A stretch of 34,468 nucleotides of DNA from Oscillospiraceae bacterium (GTDB lineage Bacteria > Bacillota > Clostridia > Oscillospirales > Ruminococcaceae): contig JAGAKZ010000080.1 of assembly GCA_017848115.1 (NCBI GenBank), positions 1-34,468 of the forward strand, in the 5' to 3' direction. The translations under genes and the position numbers were made by a program. The notes beneath the pieces are model-generated. The model was given only the letters and a program-made list of their open reading frames with translations, was not told the origin of the DNA and did no database searches. Of this stretch, positions 6,054 through 14,170 are shown piece by piece (positions within the stretch are counted from its first letter, which is position 1; every line of letters begins with the position of its first letter).

Positions 6054-7359
6054 TTTTATTTGCTCCGTTTTCTCTGATAACCTGCTCTATAACAGGCGAA
6101 AAATCAACTTCCTTTATTGCACCATATCTGTTTACAAAATAATTATTCATGTAATCTTCACCTTTACGCACACCATTTGCTGTCTTAAAATCAGAAAGTG
6201 CATAATGTATACTATGATTTGCATCATCTCTTTCAACAAATTTTATCTCATCTCTCCTAAAAAGTGAAGCGTCAAGAAATATTGGATTATGTGTATTAAA
6301 AATTAATTGTGCTTTATTTATATTAATTTCATCATTATGAAATATATTTATAATATTCATCAATGCCATAGGGTGAATAGAAGCATCAAATTCATCCATA
6401 ACCAATGTTCCACCATTAGTCAAAGCATTCATAACTAATGGAAATTCATTAATAAACCGTACTGTACCATAAGACTCAAACTGTTCTGCAGGAATAATTG
6501 CTTTTTTATCATTAAAAATAGAACAAAGAACAGTCTCATCACCATCTGAAGTCAATTTATATCCTAAAGCATTTGAATTAATTCCAAATATCTTTGATGC
6601 ATCTGTCAACGTTTTTTCTACATAAATCGTGTTTTCATTTTTATCAGAAAATTTCCTCATTATTTTTATTGAATCTGAACGCATTATAACTATAAACTTT
6701 TTATCAAACCAGTTCTGTATAAGCGATACAAGGTTTTTGGCAAAAATATTCTTAAACCCATTGTTGAGAAAAAGCTCATCATGATTCAAGCTACTTTCTG
6801 ATATCTCAAGAAGTTGCTCGGTTACATTTTTTATACTTGAATTCATAAATTTTGTTATACAAGACGGAATATTTATTTCAAGCTTTTCTTTTCGCAAAAA
6901 TACTGGTTTTTCATTTATATATAACTTTTCCTCAAGTATTCTTCTTGGAAAATCATTGCTTAAAAATTCTCCTAGTTCAATACTTAAAGAATAATCAACA
7001 AGAATATCATTTTCTATAAATCTGATTGAAAACTTTGTAGGAGAAGCCGGAATATCTTGATTTGGAATAAGTTCGAGCAAAGCAGACGCTACATTCATTG
7101 ACGACGGAACATCAGTATTTTTTATATTACCTCTCATAACAATTGATTTCATCGTGTCCATTGCTCCGATAATATTTGTTTTTCCCGATGCATTTGGTCC
7201 ATAAACAATTGCAGAACTTATAGCCTTATATGTCTTTACACCTATTTTTTTAGTCTGTATACTATAATCAAGTCCTTTTTGTTTTGGCGCCGGTGACATA
7301 GAAAAAATCATTTCATCTGCAAATGACTTATAATTTGCTGTTTTAAATTCTAAAAGCAT
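6046..7359 (-). CDS. AAA/ABC-type ATPase of an AbiL/RloAB-like defence pair
   Basis: The 437-residue protein begins LLEFKTANYKSFADEMIFSM, typical of OLD/RloA-like ATPases. Walker A is GPNASGKT (residues 54-61); Walker B is LVMDEFDASIHP (D322, E323); the H-loop region reads FNTHNPIF. The signature helix reads SYGTVRFINEFP, with the usual S-x-G-T-x-R-F pattern. A coiled insertion lies between Walker A and B. I chose ATG 7359 rather than the in-frame start at 7425: GGAGGG lies 8 bases before 7359 and the family N-terminus begins there. The gene has its own strong promoter (7447-7475) and overlaps the rloB-like gene by 8 bases. The likely role is an infection sensor/ATPase that controls the TOPRIM partner. 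The pair sits between housekeeping genes. Confidence 0.8.
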   Translation of the reverse strand: MLLEFKTANYKSFADEMIFSMSPAPKQKGLDYSIQTKKIGVKTYKAISSAIVYGPNASGKTNIIGAMDTMKSIVMRGNIKNTDVPSSMNVASALLELIPNQDIPASPTKFSIRFIENDILVDYSLSIELGEFLSNDFPRRILEEKLYINEKPVFLRKEKLEINIPSCITKFMNSSIKNVTEQLLEISESSLNHDELFLNNGFKNIFAKNLVSLIQNWFDKKFIVIMRSDSIKIMRKFSDKNENTIYVEKTLTDASKIFGINSNALGYKLTSDGDETVLCSIFNDKKAIIPAEQFESYGTVRFINEFPLVMNALTNGGTLVMDEFDASIHPMALMNIINIFHNDEININKAQLIFNTHNPIFLDASLFRRDEIKFVERDDANHSIHYALSDFKTANGVRKGEDYMNNYFVNRYGAIKEVDFSPVIEQVIRENGANKND

Positions 7360-7388
7360 ACTTAGCCCTCCGTTTTGCAAATATTCTA

Positions 7389-7442
7389 CAAAATCATATA
7401 ATCTATATTTTTGTTTTACAAACAAAATCGTATAATTCTATA
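7389..7442. repeat. Direct repeats in the leader of the ATPase/RloB operon
   Basis: CAAAATCATATAATCTATA (7389-7407) recurs as CAAAATCGTATAATTCTATA (7423-7442), with one substitution and one inserted T. The copies start 34 bases apart and lie between the -10 box and the start codon. A near-palindrome (ATTTTTGTTT TAC AAACAAAAT) sits between them. This could be a repressor site or a leader structure. Confidence 0.5.
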
Positions 7443-7446
7443 GCTT

Positions 7447-7475
7447 ATTATAACATCTTTCCAACATTATATCAA
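7447..7475 (-). promoter_or_regulatory. Promoter of the ATPase/RloB pair
   Basis: On the minus strand TTGATA (7470-7475) and TATAAT (7447-7452) are 17 bases apart. It stands between the terminator at 7516-7554 and the ATPase gene, so the pair is an independent transcription unit. Confidence 0.75.
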
Positions 7476-7515
7476 CGTAATTTTGAAAAAAATTCGCAAA
7501 ACCAAAAATAAATAT

Positions 7516-7554
7516 AAAAAAATCTGCCTGTCAAAAACGATAAGCAGATTTTTT
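7516..7554. terminator. Terminator at the end of the large minus-strand cluster
   Basis: AAAAAATCTGC and GCAGATTTTTT (about 7517-7527 and 7544-7554) flank a 16-base loop, with T-runs on both strands. It starts at the stop codon of the gene at 7553-8287 and closes the cluster that precedes the ATPase/RloB operon. Confidence 0.75.
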
Positions 7555-8287
7555 ACTTTATTATATACCCCACAAGAAACTCCGAATCACCGTCCCCCAG
7601 TATCTCATCAAAACTCCCGTACTCCACCGATGACCAATGATTGCTATAGCGGTTAAACGTCCTGAACTTTCCTTCTTTTTCGCAAACCACCACAAATGTA
7701 TGTATTCCCTTTATGACCCCAGCGCCAAATTTTCTGCCTTTGATACTTACTCTGTCCCATTTCCACGCATAAGACACAAAAGCATATTTTGCTAAAACAA
7801 GAGCTTTTTTAAATTCTGAAAAGGCATTTTTATTTTCAAAGGAATCATACATATCATATGATACACCATACCTGTCAAAACAGGCTCTTACTGCATACGG
7901 ATTACTTCCCCATGTGCCGTTTCGTGTAAAAAGCCTTATAACCGGCGGTTTCAAAACAGCATTGTATTCAAACTCCGATGCCAGCCTGAAAAAATCAACC
8001 TTTTTTCCCGATAGAACAAGAAAATTGTATGTGGCTATTATCTCACAACATACACCGCTCATCTTTACATCGCCAAAAAGTAATTTATCAAAATTACCGC
8101 CGTGCTGATAAACAATGAGTTCATCTCCATGATAAACTTCTGCATTTTCCTTACCAAGACCGATTTCACTGTTGTAAACAAAATTTTTTAAAAATTTTTT
8201 CCCACAAACCTCCTGATCTGTGGGAAAAATCTCATCAAATGTCTTCCAGTTATAAACGGCACGAGGTTTCAATATACCCCGTAGCAT
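7553..8287 (-). CDS. Papain-fold-like cysteine peptidase homologue coupled to DUF3048 lipoprotein
   Basis: A 244-residue protein without signal peptide. A Cys pair in KMSGVCCEIIATYNFLVLSG (C80/C81, at the start of a helix) and GIHTFVVVCEKEGKFRTFNRY (His196, Asn212 or Asn216) give the Cys...His...Asn order of papain/C39-like folds. On this reading the Cys sits on the N-terminal helix, and the His and Asn on adjacent strands. It may cleave peptides or isopeptides, or be an inactive relative; no family name is certain. The start codon overlaps the DUF3048 gene stop by one base (TAATG), so the two are translationally coupled and probably work together. A strong terminator begins at its stop codon, making it the last gene of the cluster. 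Confidence 0.6.
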   Translation of the reverse strand: MLRGILKPRAVYNWKTFDEIFPTDQEVCGKKFLKNFVYNSEIGLGKENAEVYHGDELIVYQHGGNFDKLLFGDVKMSGVCCEIIATYNFLVLSGKKVDFFRLASEFEYNAVLKPPVIRLFTRNGTWGSNPYAVRACFDRYGVSYDMYDSFENKNAFSEFKKALVLAKYAFVSYAWKWDRVSIKGRKFGAGVIKGIHTFVVVCEKEGKFRTFNRYSNHWSSVEYGSFDEILGDGDSEFLVGYIIK

Positions 8288-9444
8288 TAGAAAAACTCAA
8301 CCTTATCGGTAATACCAAAATAGCATTTGCCACGGTTTACTGTTATGGGCTGACCCGATAAGTCTGTTATAACAAAGTTTTCGTTTTCGGCAGGCTTTGT
8401 CCAGTTTATCGGCATGGACTTTCCTCCTGAAATGTAGTAACCTGTACCACCTTCAAGTGCAACGTCCATAAGTTCGCCTACACCTCTCATTGATACAGAA
8501 GTTTCGAGAACAAAAACGTTTGTAAATGAAAGCTGTTCATCTGTAGCACTGTCCATATGCGGATCTCCCGAATGCTGTTTTTTGTAGGTCTTGTTTTCTT
8601 CATCATAAGTAAAAGTGCTGTAATATGACTCGGAGAAAATAACATCAAACATAGTGCATGGTGTACCCTCAAAAGTTGTGACTTCATCACCTTCCGCAAA
8701 TACAAATGCATCTTTTGCACCGTTTCTCATATCAGTACGGTATCCTGCATATTCTATTGCCTCAGCTAGAACGCTTCCTTTAAGATAACCTGTATGTTCA
8801 CTGCTGTATTCAAGAAGTCTCTGTTCATCATTAAGGAAAAGCCAGTCATAATATGTCGAACTTCCGCCGTCGAATCTGTCTATGTCAAGTCTGTCAAGTG
8901 TTTCCTGCGCTATAGTCTTGTCAGCGCCCCAGTGACAGTATATAGCGTCAAGACCATGAGCAATTATAGGATAATAGTAACGACAGCTTCTTATCGAACA
9001 AAGATCGGGAACAGATGTGTAGTCAGCAAACACAGCCATAAGTCTTGTGATTCCGCCTTCAACTACCACTTCATAAATATAGTCTGCCGAACCTATACCA
9101 TACTGCGGAAGTGACAAATCTATATTGTTTATCATAACTGCAACAGGTCTTTTGCCTACAGCATTTTCATTGTAACCGTACTCTCCTGTAAGTGGATTGT
9201 ATACTGTTGATATTTCTTCTGTAGTTACTGTTTCTTCTGTTGTAACAGCTTCTGTCACCGGCTCAGTCTGTTCAGGTTGAGTCTGTTCTTCTGTCTGAAG
9301 TTCTGTAGTATCTGCTACTGTTCCTGTATTGCTCATTCCTGTACTCATAGGTTCTGTTTCACTGCATCCTGCTGTCATAAGCATCAATGACGCCATAACA
9401 CAAACAAGAATACCATTTCTAATACATTTTTTTCTCATTTTCAA
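8287..9444 (-). CDS. DUF3048 domain lipoprotein (YerB-like)
   Basis: A 385-residue exported lipoprotein: a basic start, a hydrophobic segment and the lipobox MTAGC (Cys27), then a Thr/Glu/Gln-rich linker to about residue 85. The DUF3048 N-terminal part follows: NPLTGEYGYNENAVGKRPVA, MINNI, YGIGSADYIYEVVVEGGITR and the Asp/Arg-rich SIRSCRYYY. The C-terminal DUF3048 part has SGDPHMDSATD and a GGKSMPINW region. The Bacillus homologue is YerB; the biochemical role is not established. The start is TTG at 9444, eight bases after GAGAGG; an in-frame ATG two codons later is an alternative. It follows the nitroreductase gene after 42 bases and couples to the papain-fold gene. Confidence 0.85.
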   Translation of the reverse strand: MKMRKKCIRNGILVCVMASLMLMTAGCSETEPMSTGMSNTGTVADTTELQTEEQTQPEQTEPVTEAVTTEETVTTEEISTVYNPLTGEYGYNENAVGKRPVAVMINNIDLSLPQYGIGSADYIYEVVVEGGITRLMAVFADYTSVPDLCSIRSCRYYYPIIAHGLDAIYCHWGADKTIAQETLDRLDIDRFDGGSSTYYDWLFLNDEQRLLEYSSEHTGYLKGSVLAEAIEYAGYRTDMRNGAKDAFVFAEGDEVTTFEGTPCTMFDVIFSESYYSTFTYDEENKTYKKQHSGDPHMDSATDEQLSFTNVFVLETSVSMRGVGELMDVALEGGTGYYISGGKSMPINWTKPAENENFVITDLSGQPITVNRGKCYFGITDKVEFF

Positions 9445-9486
9445 AATCTTTTCCTCTCTTGGTTTAATGTTTTCCTTAAAATTTTT

Positions 9487-10005
9487 TTATATGTACCTTA
9501 CCGTCTTATCAATATCTTTGCGTACATTGTGCATTTTTTCAAGCGGTACGGAATCTTCTGCAGGATAGCCTATAGGCATAAGAAGTACAACTTTTTCATT
9601 TTCGGGAAGTCCAAATTCCTTTTCAAGTAAAGAATTTGAAAAATAATTTACCCAGCAAGTACCTATCCCCAGTTCCCATGCCTGCATCATAATATGAGTT
9701 GCCACTATACTTACGTCCTGAACACCTGAACATACACCACTGTCAAGAGGATTTTTCCATGCCTCATCGGTATTGTATGTAAACATCAGAACATCTTTAG
9801 CCCCAAAAATACAACGGCATAACTCGTTAAGTTTTGCTATTTTTTCTTCACTTCTTACCACATATATTCTCTGAGGCTGATAGTTACAAGCTGTAGGCGC
9901 TGTATTTCCTGCTTTAAGAATTATTTCAAGGTCTTTTTCTTCAATGTTTTTATCTAAAAATTTTCTGACTGAATATCTTGTCTGTGCAAGTTCTGAAAAA
10001 TTCAT
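9487..10005 (-). CDS. Nitroreductase family protein (FMN-dependent)
   Basis: A 172-residue cytosolic flavoenzyme of the NfsA/NfsB-like superfamily, expected to reduce nitro or quinone-type substrates with NAD(P)H. Hallmarks are TRYSVRKFLDKN at the N-terminus (FMN phosphate binding Arg/Ser), the APTACNYQPQRIYVV segment, the GVQDVSIVATHIMMQAWELG helix, GTCWVNYF, and the MPIGYPAED strand near the C-terminus. There is no ferredoxin-type Cys cluster, and the length is that of the short single-domain group. The substrate cannot be told. The start overlaps the AlkD-like gene stop by four bases (ATGA), with AGGAG well placed. Part of the radical-SAM/DUF2344/AlkD run. Confidence 0.88.
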   Translation of the reverse strand: MNFSELAQTRYSVRKFLDKNIEEKDLEIILKAGNTAPTACNYQPQRIYVVRSEEKIAKLNELCRCIFGAKDVLMFTYNTDEAWKNPLDSGVCSGVQDVSIVATHIMMQAWELGIGTCWVNYFSNSLLEKEFGLPENEKVVLLMPIGYPAEDSVPLEKMHNVRKDIDKTVRYI

Positions 10006-10700
10006 TTTTTATCAGCTCCTGTATTTCTCTTTAATTTTTTTAAGTATTCTTTGTGTTCATCGCTTACACGATAACTCTCTCTTGCTTTCTGAATAGTTTT
10101 GTTATGTATAAAAGTATCGAGCACATTATTTTCTATAAATTTTACAGCTTTGTCATATTGCTTGGCAAGCGCTGTCGCAAAATACCATGCTATCATCATG
10201 TCAATATAGTAATCATGAACCCTGATCTCCGAAATCAGTTTAAGATGATCTTCTTCAAAATTATCATCAAGATAGTGGCACATCATCATTCCGACACCAA
10301 ATCTTATTGTGTATGTGTGAGATGAGGATATCCATTTTCTGATTTTGGTTATCAGTTTGTCCTTATGCTTTTTAAAGATCTTAGGTCGCAACTGATCGCA
10401 GGTTGCCCAGTTATCAACATATGGCAAAAATCTTTCAAGTTCACTTATTACCTTGTCATAATCTTTAAGTTCTGAAACAATAAACGCATGAAGCTGATTT
10501 TCTTCAAAATATTCATGCGGAAGAATACTTATAAACTCCGTAAAATCGTTATTTTTGACAAGTTCCAGAGCATATTTTTTAAGAATGGGCGTTCTTATTC
10601 CGATTATACTTTCCTTTTTAATATTCGGAATAAGTTTTGCCTGAAACTCTCTGTACTCTGTATCCTGCATGGAAAAAAGATTTTTGTTGTGATACATCAT
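10002..10700 (-). CDS. AlkD-like DNA alkylation repair protein
   Basis: A 232-residue all-helical HEAT-repeat protein of the DNA_alkylation_repair (AlkC/AlkD) family. These glycosylases remove cationic 3-methyl- or 7-methylpurines without base flipping. Visible signs are GIRTPILKKYALEL near the N-terminus, PYVDNWATCDQL (D96, W98, D102; the Asp/Trp cluster that contacts the lesion in AlkD), RKWISSSHTYTIRFGVGMMM, and the WYFATALAKQYDKAV helix. Length is normal. It is joined to its neighbours by four-base ATGA overlaps on both sides, so it is translated as part of the operon. A second ATG follows the first directly. Function in repair is well supported; exact specificity is not. Confidence 0.88.
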   Translation of the reverse strand: MMYHNKNLFSMQDTEYREFQAKLIPNIKKESIIGIRTPILKKYALELVKNNDFTEFISILPHEYFEENQLHAFIVSELKDYDKVISELERFLPYVDNWATCDQLRPKIFKKHKDKLITKIRKWISSSHTYTIRFGVGMMMCHYLDDNFEEDHLKLISEIRVHDYYIDMMIAWYFATALAKQYDKAVKFIENNVLDTFIHNKTIQKARESYRVSDEHKEYLKKLKRNTGADKK

Positions 10701-11356
10701 CTGAAATCATCGCCGTTTTCGGTAATGATATTTGTCCTGTTTATACGTGCAAATTCAGGTTCAGCCCCTGTATATGCATAAAACGCATCAAGTAAAAGAG
10801 ACGGATTGTAATTTACCGCACTTCCTGAAGGCATTTTCAGCTTTATGCTAAGTCCCTGTGGTGTATCACTTACCGCAAGTACATCTGACACAGGCTTTAT
10901 ATCAACATCTTTAAAAGTCTTTTTCTTGGTTTTCTTCTTTATAATTATCTCGTCCTGAGAAATAAAGCTGTCAAACTTTTCTTTACAAAACTCCTTATTG
11001 TCTGATATAAGGAGTATATCATAAACTGAATACGCTATCTCGGTATGCTTCATTACAGGTTCATACAAATCTGTAAGCTTTATTCCATCAGGGAGTACCG
11101 AATTCATTTTTTCCACAATATACTGCGGACTAAGGTTGTCATCTGTTATGTTAAAATCCATTATCTCACAGTCACTTTCAAATCCAAGTGAAAGTGGGAG
11201 CGGAAACATAATATAAAGATGAGGATTGAAACCTTCTGTATACCACACCGATATACCTGCTCTTTTAAAAGTTCTCTGCATAAATCTGTACAGGTCAAGG
11301 TGAGAAATATACTTTGCTCTGTCTTTCTTTTCAAATCTTGCTCTTAACTTAACCAA
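10697..11356 (-). CDS. DUF2344 radical-SAM-linked protein
   Basis: A protein of about 219 residues with the DUF2344/TIGR03936 signature: RARFEKKDRAKYISHLDLYR, WYTEGFNPHLYIMFPLPLSLG, then ESDCEIMDF. It is nearly always encoded next to, or fused to, the B12-binding radical SAM protein upstream here; its biochemical role is unknown. An ATG lies upstream at 11380, but the family N-terminus and a GGAGG eight bases ahead point to TTG at 11356 (M/L-VKLRARF). This start overlaps the radical SAM gene stop by eight bases. The stop overlaps the AlkD-like gene by four. In clostridia the same pair often precedes rng and rplU; here it precedes repair and redox genes instead. Confidence 0.85.
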   Translation of the reverse strand: MVKLRARFEKKDRAKYISHLDLYRFMQRTFKRAGISVWYTEGFNPHLYIMFPLPLSLGFESDCEIMDFNITDDNLSPQYIVEKMNSVLPDGIKLTDLYEPVMKHTEIAYSVYDILLISDNKEFCKEKFDSFISQDEIIIKKKTKKKTFKDVDIKPVSDVLAVSDTPQGLSIKLKMPSGSAVNYNPSLLLDAFYAYTGAEPEFARINRTNIITENGDDFR

Positions 11357-13187
11357 AACAAGCACCTCCCACACAAACATTTACGCCACAACCTGAACAC
11401 TTCTGACGGCAGTTAGGAGTTGTAAGGTTTTCTTTTGCCTTTTTATTTTCACTTACAAGAAACTCCTTTTTAACATAGTAGTCAAGGTGATCCCACGGAA
11501 ATACTTCATCGTATTCTCTCTGACGGTTAGCATAGAAACCAATGTCTACTCCGCACTTTTCAAAAGCTGTCTGCCACTTTTCATAATCAAAAGTTTCACC
11601 CCAGCTGTCAAATTTACAACCGCTCTTCCAGGCTTCGTACATTACCTTTGCTATTTTTCTGTCACCCTTTGCAAGTACCTCTTCAAGAATACTTATGTCA
11701 GGGCTGTGCCAGCTTACCTTTATTTTTTTAGACTTTACACTGTCAACAAGAAGTCTCTGTCTGCGTTCGATTTCTTCACGGCTTATCTGCGCTTCAAATT
11801 CAAACGGTGTAAAAGGCTTAGGCACAAATGTTGCAACACTTATGGAAACAGATACCGAACCCTTTGGTCTGTCAGGGATAGAATAGAAAAGATCCACTAC
11901 CTTCTGCGCTGTATCTGCTATACCTATTATATCTTCATCTGTTTCGGTAGGAAGTCCCATCATAAAATAAAGCTTTACCTTTGTATAGCCTCCTTCAAAC
12001 GCTATACGACAAGTAGACATTATCTCTTCTTCAGAAACATTTTTATTTATAACATCACGCAAACGCTGAGTACCTGCTTCGGGAGCAAATGTAAGTCCGC
12101 TCTTTCTTACCTTCTTTATTTTTTCAAGAAGAGCATCTGAAAAATTATCAACTCGAAGCGAAGGAAGCGTAAGGTTTACGTGTTCGTTTTCTGTATATTT
12201 GATCAATTCTGTGAGCATCTCATCTATCTGTGAGTGGTCACTTGTACTGAGAGATGAAAGTGAAAGTTCCTCATATCCTGTATTTTCACAAAGATTTTTT
12301 ACCTGACATGATATCTTCTCTGTTGATTTTTCTCTGAAAGGTCTGTAGATAAATCCTGCCTGACAGAAACGGCAACCTCTTATGCAACCTCTTAAAACCT
12401 CAACAGACGCTCTGTTATGTACTATTTCAGAAAAAGGAACGACAAAAGTTTCAGGATAGAAAACCTTATCAAAATCTTTTATTATTCTCTTTCTGATGAT
12501 CTCAGGCGCACCGTCTTTCGGAACATATTTTTTTATTGTTCCGTCATCATTATACTCAACATCATATAATGACGGTATGTACAAGCCTTCTATTTTTGAG
12601 GCTTCTTTAAGAAATTCCTGCCTTGTCGCGCCCTGTTTCTTCATTTTCTCATAGAGTTCCATCATTTCAAGAGTTACTTCTTCGCCCTCGCCAAGTGAAA
12701 TGATATCACAGAATTCGGCAAAAGGCTCTGGATTACAGACACATGGACCGCCTGCAACGACTATAGGTGCAAGTGATTCTCCTCTGTCACTTGCATATAT
12801 CGGAACACCTGCAAGATCAAGCATATTGAGAAGATTTGTATATGAAAGTTCATACTGCATCGTAAACCCTATAAAATCAAAATCTTTTACAGGTTCAAGA
12901 CTTTCAAGAGCGTAGAGAGGAATATCATTTTCTCTCATAAGTTCTTCAAAGTCAAGCCATGGTGCAAATACTCTCTCACACCAGTAATTTTCCCTGCTGT
13001 TTATAAGTGAATAAAGTATCTTCATTCCGAGATGTGACATACCTATATCATAACTATCGGGAAAACAAAAAGCAAATCTTACATCGACGTTCTCTTTATT
13101 TTTCATAACACTTCCGGGTTCTCCACCTATATAACGTGAAGGTTTCTGTACCTTGAGAAGCAATCTTTCTATCTTATCTTTAAGCAT
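11349..13187 (-). CDS. B12-binding-domain radical SAM protein (TIGR03960 type)
   Basis: A 612-residue cytosolic enzyme of unknown substrate. The N-terminal region (about 15-220) has the family segment SRYIGGEPGSVMK, FCFPDSYDIGMSHLGMKILY and a cobalamin-type fold with VAGGPCVCNPEPF. The radical SAM core follows with RGCIRGCRFCQAGF, giving the C-x3-C-x2-C that binds the [4Fe-4S] cluster, then SLSSLSTSDHSQ, SLRVDNFSD and YFMMGLPTETDED. The C-terminus ends in a Cys-rich tail (CRQKCSGCGVNVCVGGACFG) that may bind a second cluster or zinc. GGAGG lies 6 bases before ATG 13187. It is followed by its constant partner DUF2344 and preceded by the SpoIVFB-like gene, a clostridial arrangement. Confidence 0.9.
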   Translation of the reverse strand: MLKDKIERLLLKVQKPSRYIGGEPGSVMKNKENVDVRFAFCFPDSYDIGMSHLGMKILYSLINSRENYWCERVFAPWLDFEELMRENDIPLYALESLEPVKDFDFIGFTMQYELSYTNLLNMLDLAGVPIYASDRGESLAPIVVAGGPCVCNPEPFAEFCDIISLGEGEEVTLEMMELYEKMKKQGATRQEFLKEASKIEGLYIPSLYDVEYNDDGTIKKYVPKDGAPEIIRKRIIKDFDKVFYPETFVVPFSEIVHNRASVEVLRGCIRGCRFCQAGFIYRPFREKSTEKISCQVKNLCENTGYEELSLSSLSTSDHSQIDEMLTELIKYTENEHVNLTLPSLRVDNFSDALLEKIKKVRKSGLTFAPEAGTQRLRDVINKNVSEEEIMSTCRIAFEGGYTKVKLYFMMGLPTETDEDIIGIADTAQKVVDLFYSIPDRPKGSVSVSISVATFVPKPFTPFEFEAQISREEIERRQRLLVDSVKSKKIKVSWHSPDISILEEVLAKGDRKIAKVMYEAWKSGCKFDSWGETFDYEKWQTAFEKCGVDIGFYANRQREYDEVFPWDHLDYYVKKEFLVSENKKAKENLTTPNCRQKCSGCGVNVCVGGACFG

Positions 13188-13254
13188 AAAAATCCTCCGG
13201 TTTTGTATTAACTAACTCTTTAATTGTACTACAAAATCGACAATTAATCAATGA

Positions 13255-13854
13255 TTATTTTAAATTTCGCATAGTAATTATTTCCGTAAAAAAAAGATAA
13301 AAAATCATTATGACAAGAGAAAGATTTGACAGAATATATTTTAGATATAAAACAGAAAGTATCATAAGAAAAAATATATTTATAAAGCATACCAGTTTTG
13401 AAAAATACTTCCTTTTATCATCTTTCATACAGGATTCTGCAAGTAAAATCAATATACATCCTCCATCAAGCTTAGAAAAAGGTAACAGATTAAATATTCC
13501 CAGCACCAGATTTATAACAGAAAAAATATTAATACTGCCACCGGACAGATATATCGAAAAAAATGCGGTGACTATATTTGCAAAGGGTCCCGCAATCAAA
13601 ATACATATATCACTAAAAAAAGAACTGATTTTTTTTGAATATGGAAATATGGTTATACCAAAAATATTAAAAGAAATAGCTTTTACCCCTTCTTTTGACA
13701 AAAGAATTCCGATAAGATGTCCTGTTTCGTGTATCATACACGAAATAAAAGTAAGTCCGTAATACTTTCCGCCTCCAAGCATAAGTATAACTATAACAGC
13801 CAAAAATCCGATATCCAGGCTTATTTTTATCCCCTTTATTTTTATCACTATCAT
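13255..13854 (-). CDS. Site-2 protease, SpoIVFB-like (M50 family)
   Basis: A 199-residue membrane zinc protease. HETGH (H42, E43, H46) lies in a hydrophobic helix, and LLPFSKLDGG (D130) supplies the third zinc ligand. Several further hydrophobic segments span the protein, and CBS domains are absent, as in the SpoIVFB subgroup. In sporulating Firmicutes SpoIVFB cleaves pro-sigma-K in the mother-cell membrane. The placement just before the TIGR03960 radical SAM/DUF2344 pair, as in clostridia, favours SpoIVFB over a general RseP or YwhC-type protease. The ribosome site is weak (GGTAGCTGA). It follows the small membrane protein gene by four bases. Whether this strain makes sigma-K from a pro-form is not visible. 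Confidence 0.8.
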   Translation of the reverse strand: MIVIKIKGIKISLDIGFLAVIVILMLGGGKYYGLTFISCMIHETGHLIGILLSKEGVKAISFNIFGITIFPYSKKISSFFSDICILIAGPFANIVTAFFSIYLSGGSINIFSVINLVLGIFNLLPFSKLDGGCILILLAESCMKDDKRKYFSKLVCFINIFFLMILSVLYLKYILSNLSLVIMIFYLFFTEIITMRNLK

Positions 13855-13858
13855 ATAT

Positions 13859-14131
13859 TCAGCTACCGATTATCCTTTTTATCTCCAAAAATGTTTCTTT
13901 TATAATATTTTTGGTAATACTTATAGGTATATCTTCAAACATATCAGCAATCACCCCTCTGACAGCAGGATACACAATAAGTATACCACACATAGCAGCT
14001 GATAATATAAGACAGATCATACACTGTATACTTGTAAGTATATCAATTTTATAATTTCCTTTTCTTTCTTCATAATCATCAATAATAAGTTCTGTAAAAT
14101 CTTCCGGAATATTTTCTTTTTCTGACTCCAT
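13859..14131 (-). CDS. Small single-pass membrane protein paired with the M50 protease
   Basis: A 90-residue protein: an acidic N-terminal tail (ESEKENIPEDFTELIIDDYE), one membrane helix (about 33-55, IQCMICLILSAAMCGILIVY) and an amphipathic C-terminal segment. It has no recognisable domain. Position four bases ahead of the SpoIVFB-like gene is where spoIVFA lies in other spore formers, but the LytM-like domain of SpoIVFA is missing. It could be a minimal regulator or anchor of the protease; that is inference from context. GGGGTG is close to the start, so the initiation site is moderately supported. It is separated from spoVM by a terminator. Confidence 0.65.
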   Translation of the reverse strand: MESEKENIPEDFTELIIDDYEERKGNYKIDILTSIQCMICLILSAAMCGILIVYPAVRGVIADMFEDIPISITKNIIKETFLEIKRIIGS

Positions 14132-14170
14132 CTATACACCCCATTTCCTTTAACATATATATTCTTCTGA

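Noticed and set aside
6046-7425. Longer form of the ATPase starting at 7425
   Set aside because: The extra 22 codons span the direct repeats and leader, are unlike the family, and the GGAGGG site serves ATG 7359.
9114-9568. Plus-strand frames opposite the DUF3048 and nitroreductase genes
   Set aside because: They lie antisense to genes with clear family motifs and have no ribosome sites; they are shadows of the Thr-rich codons.
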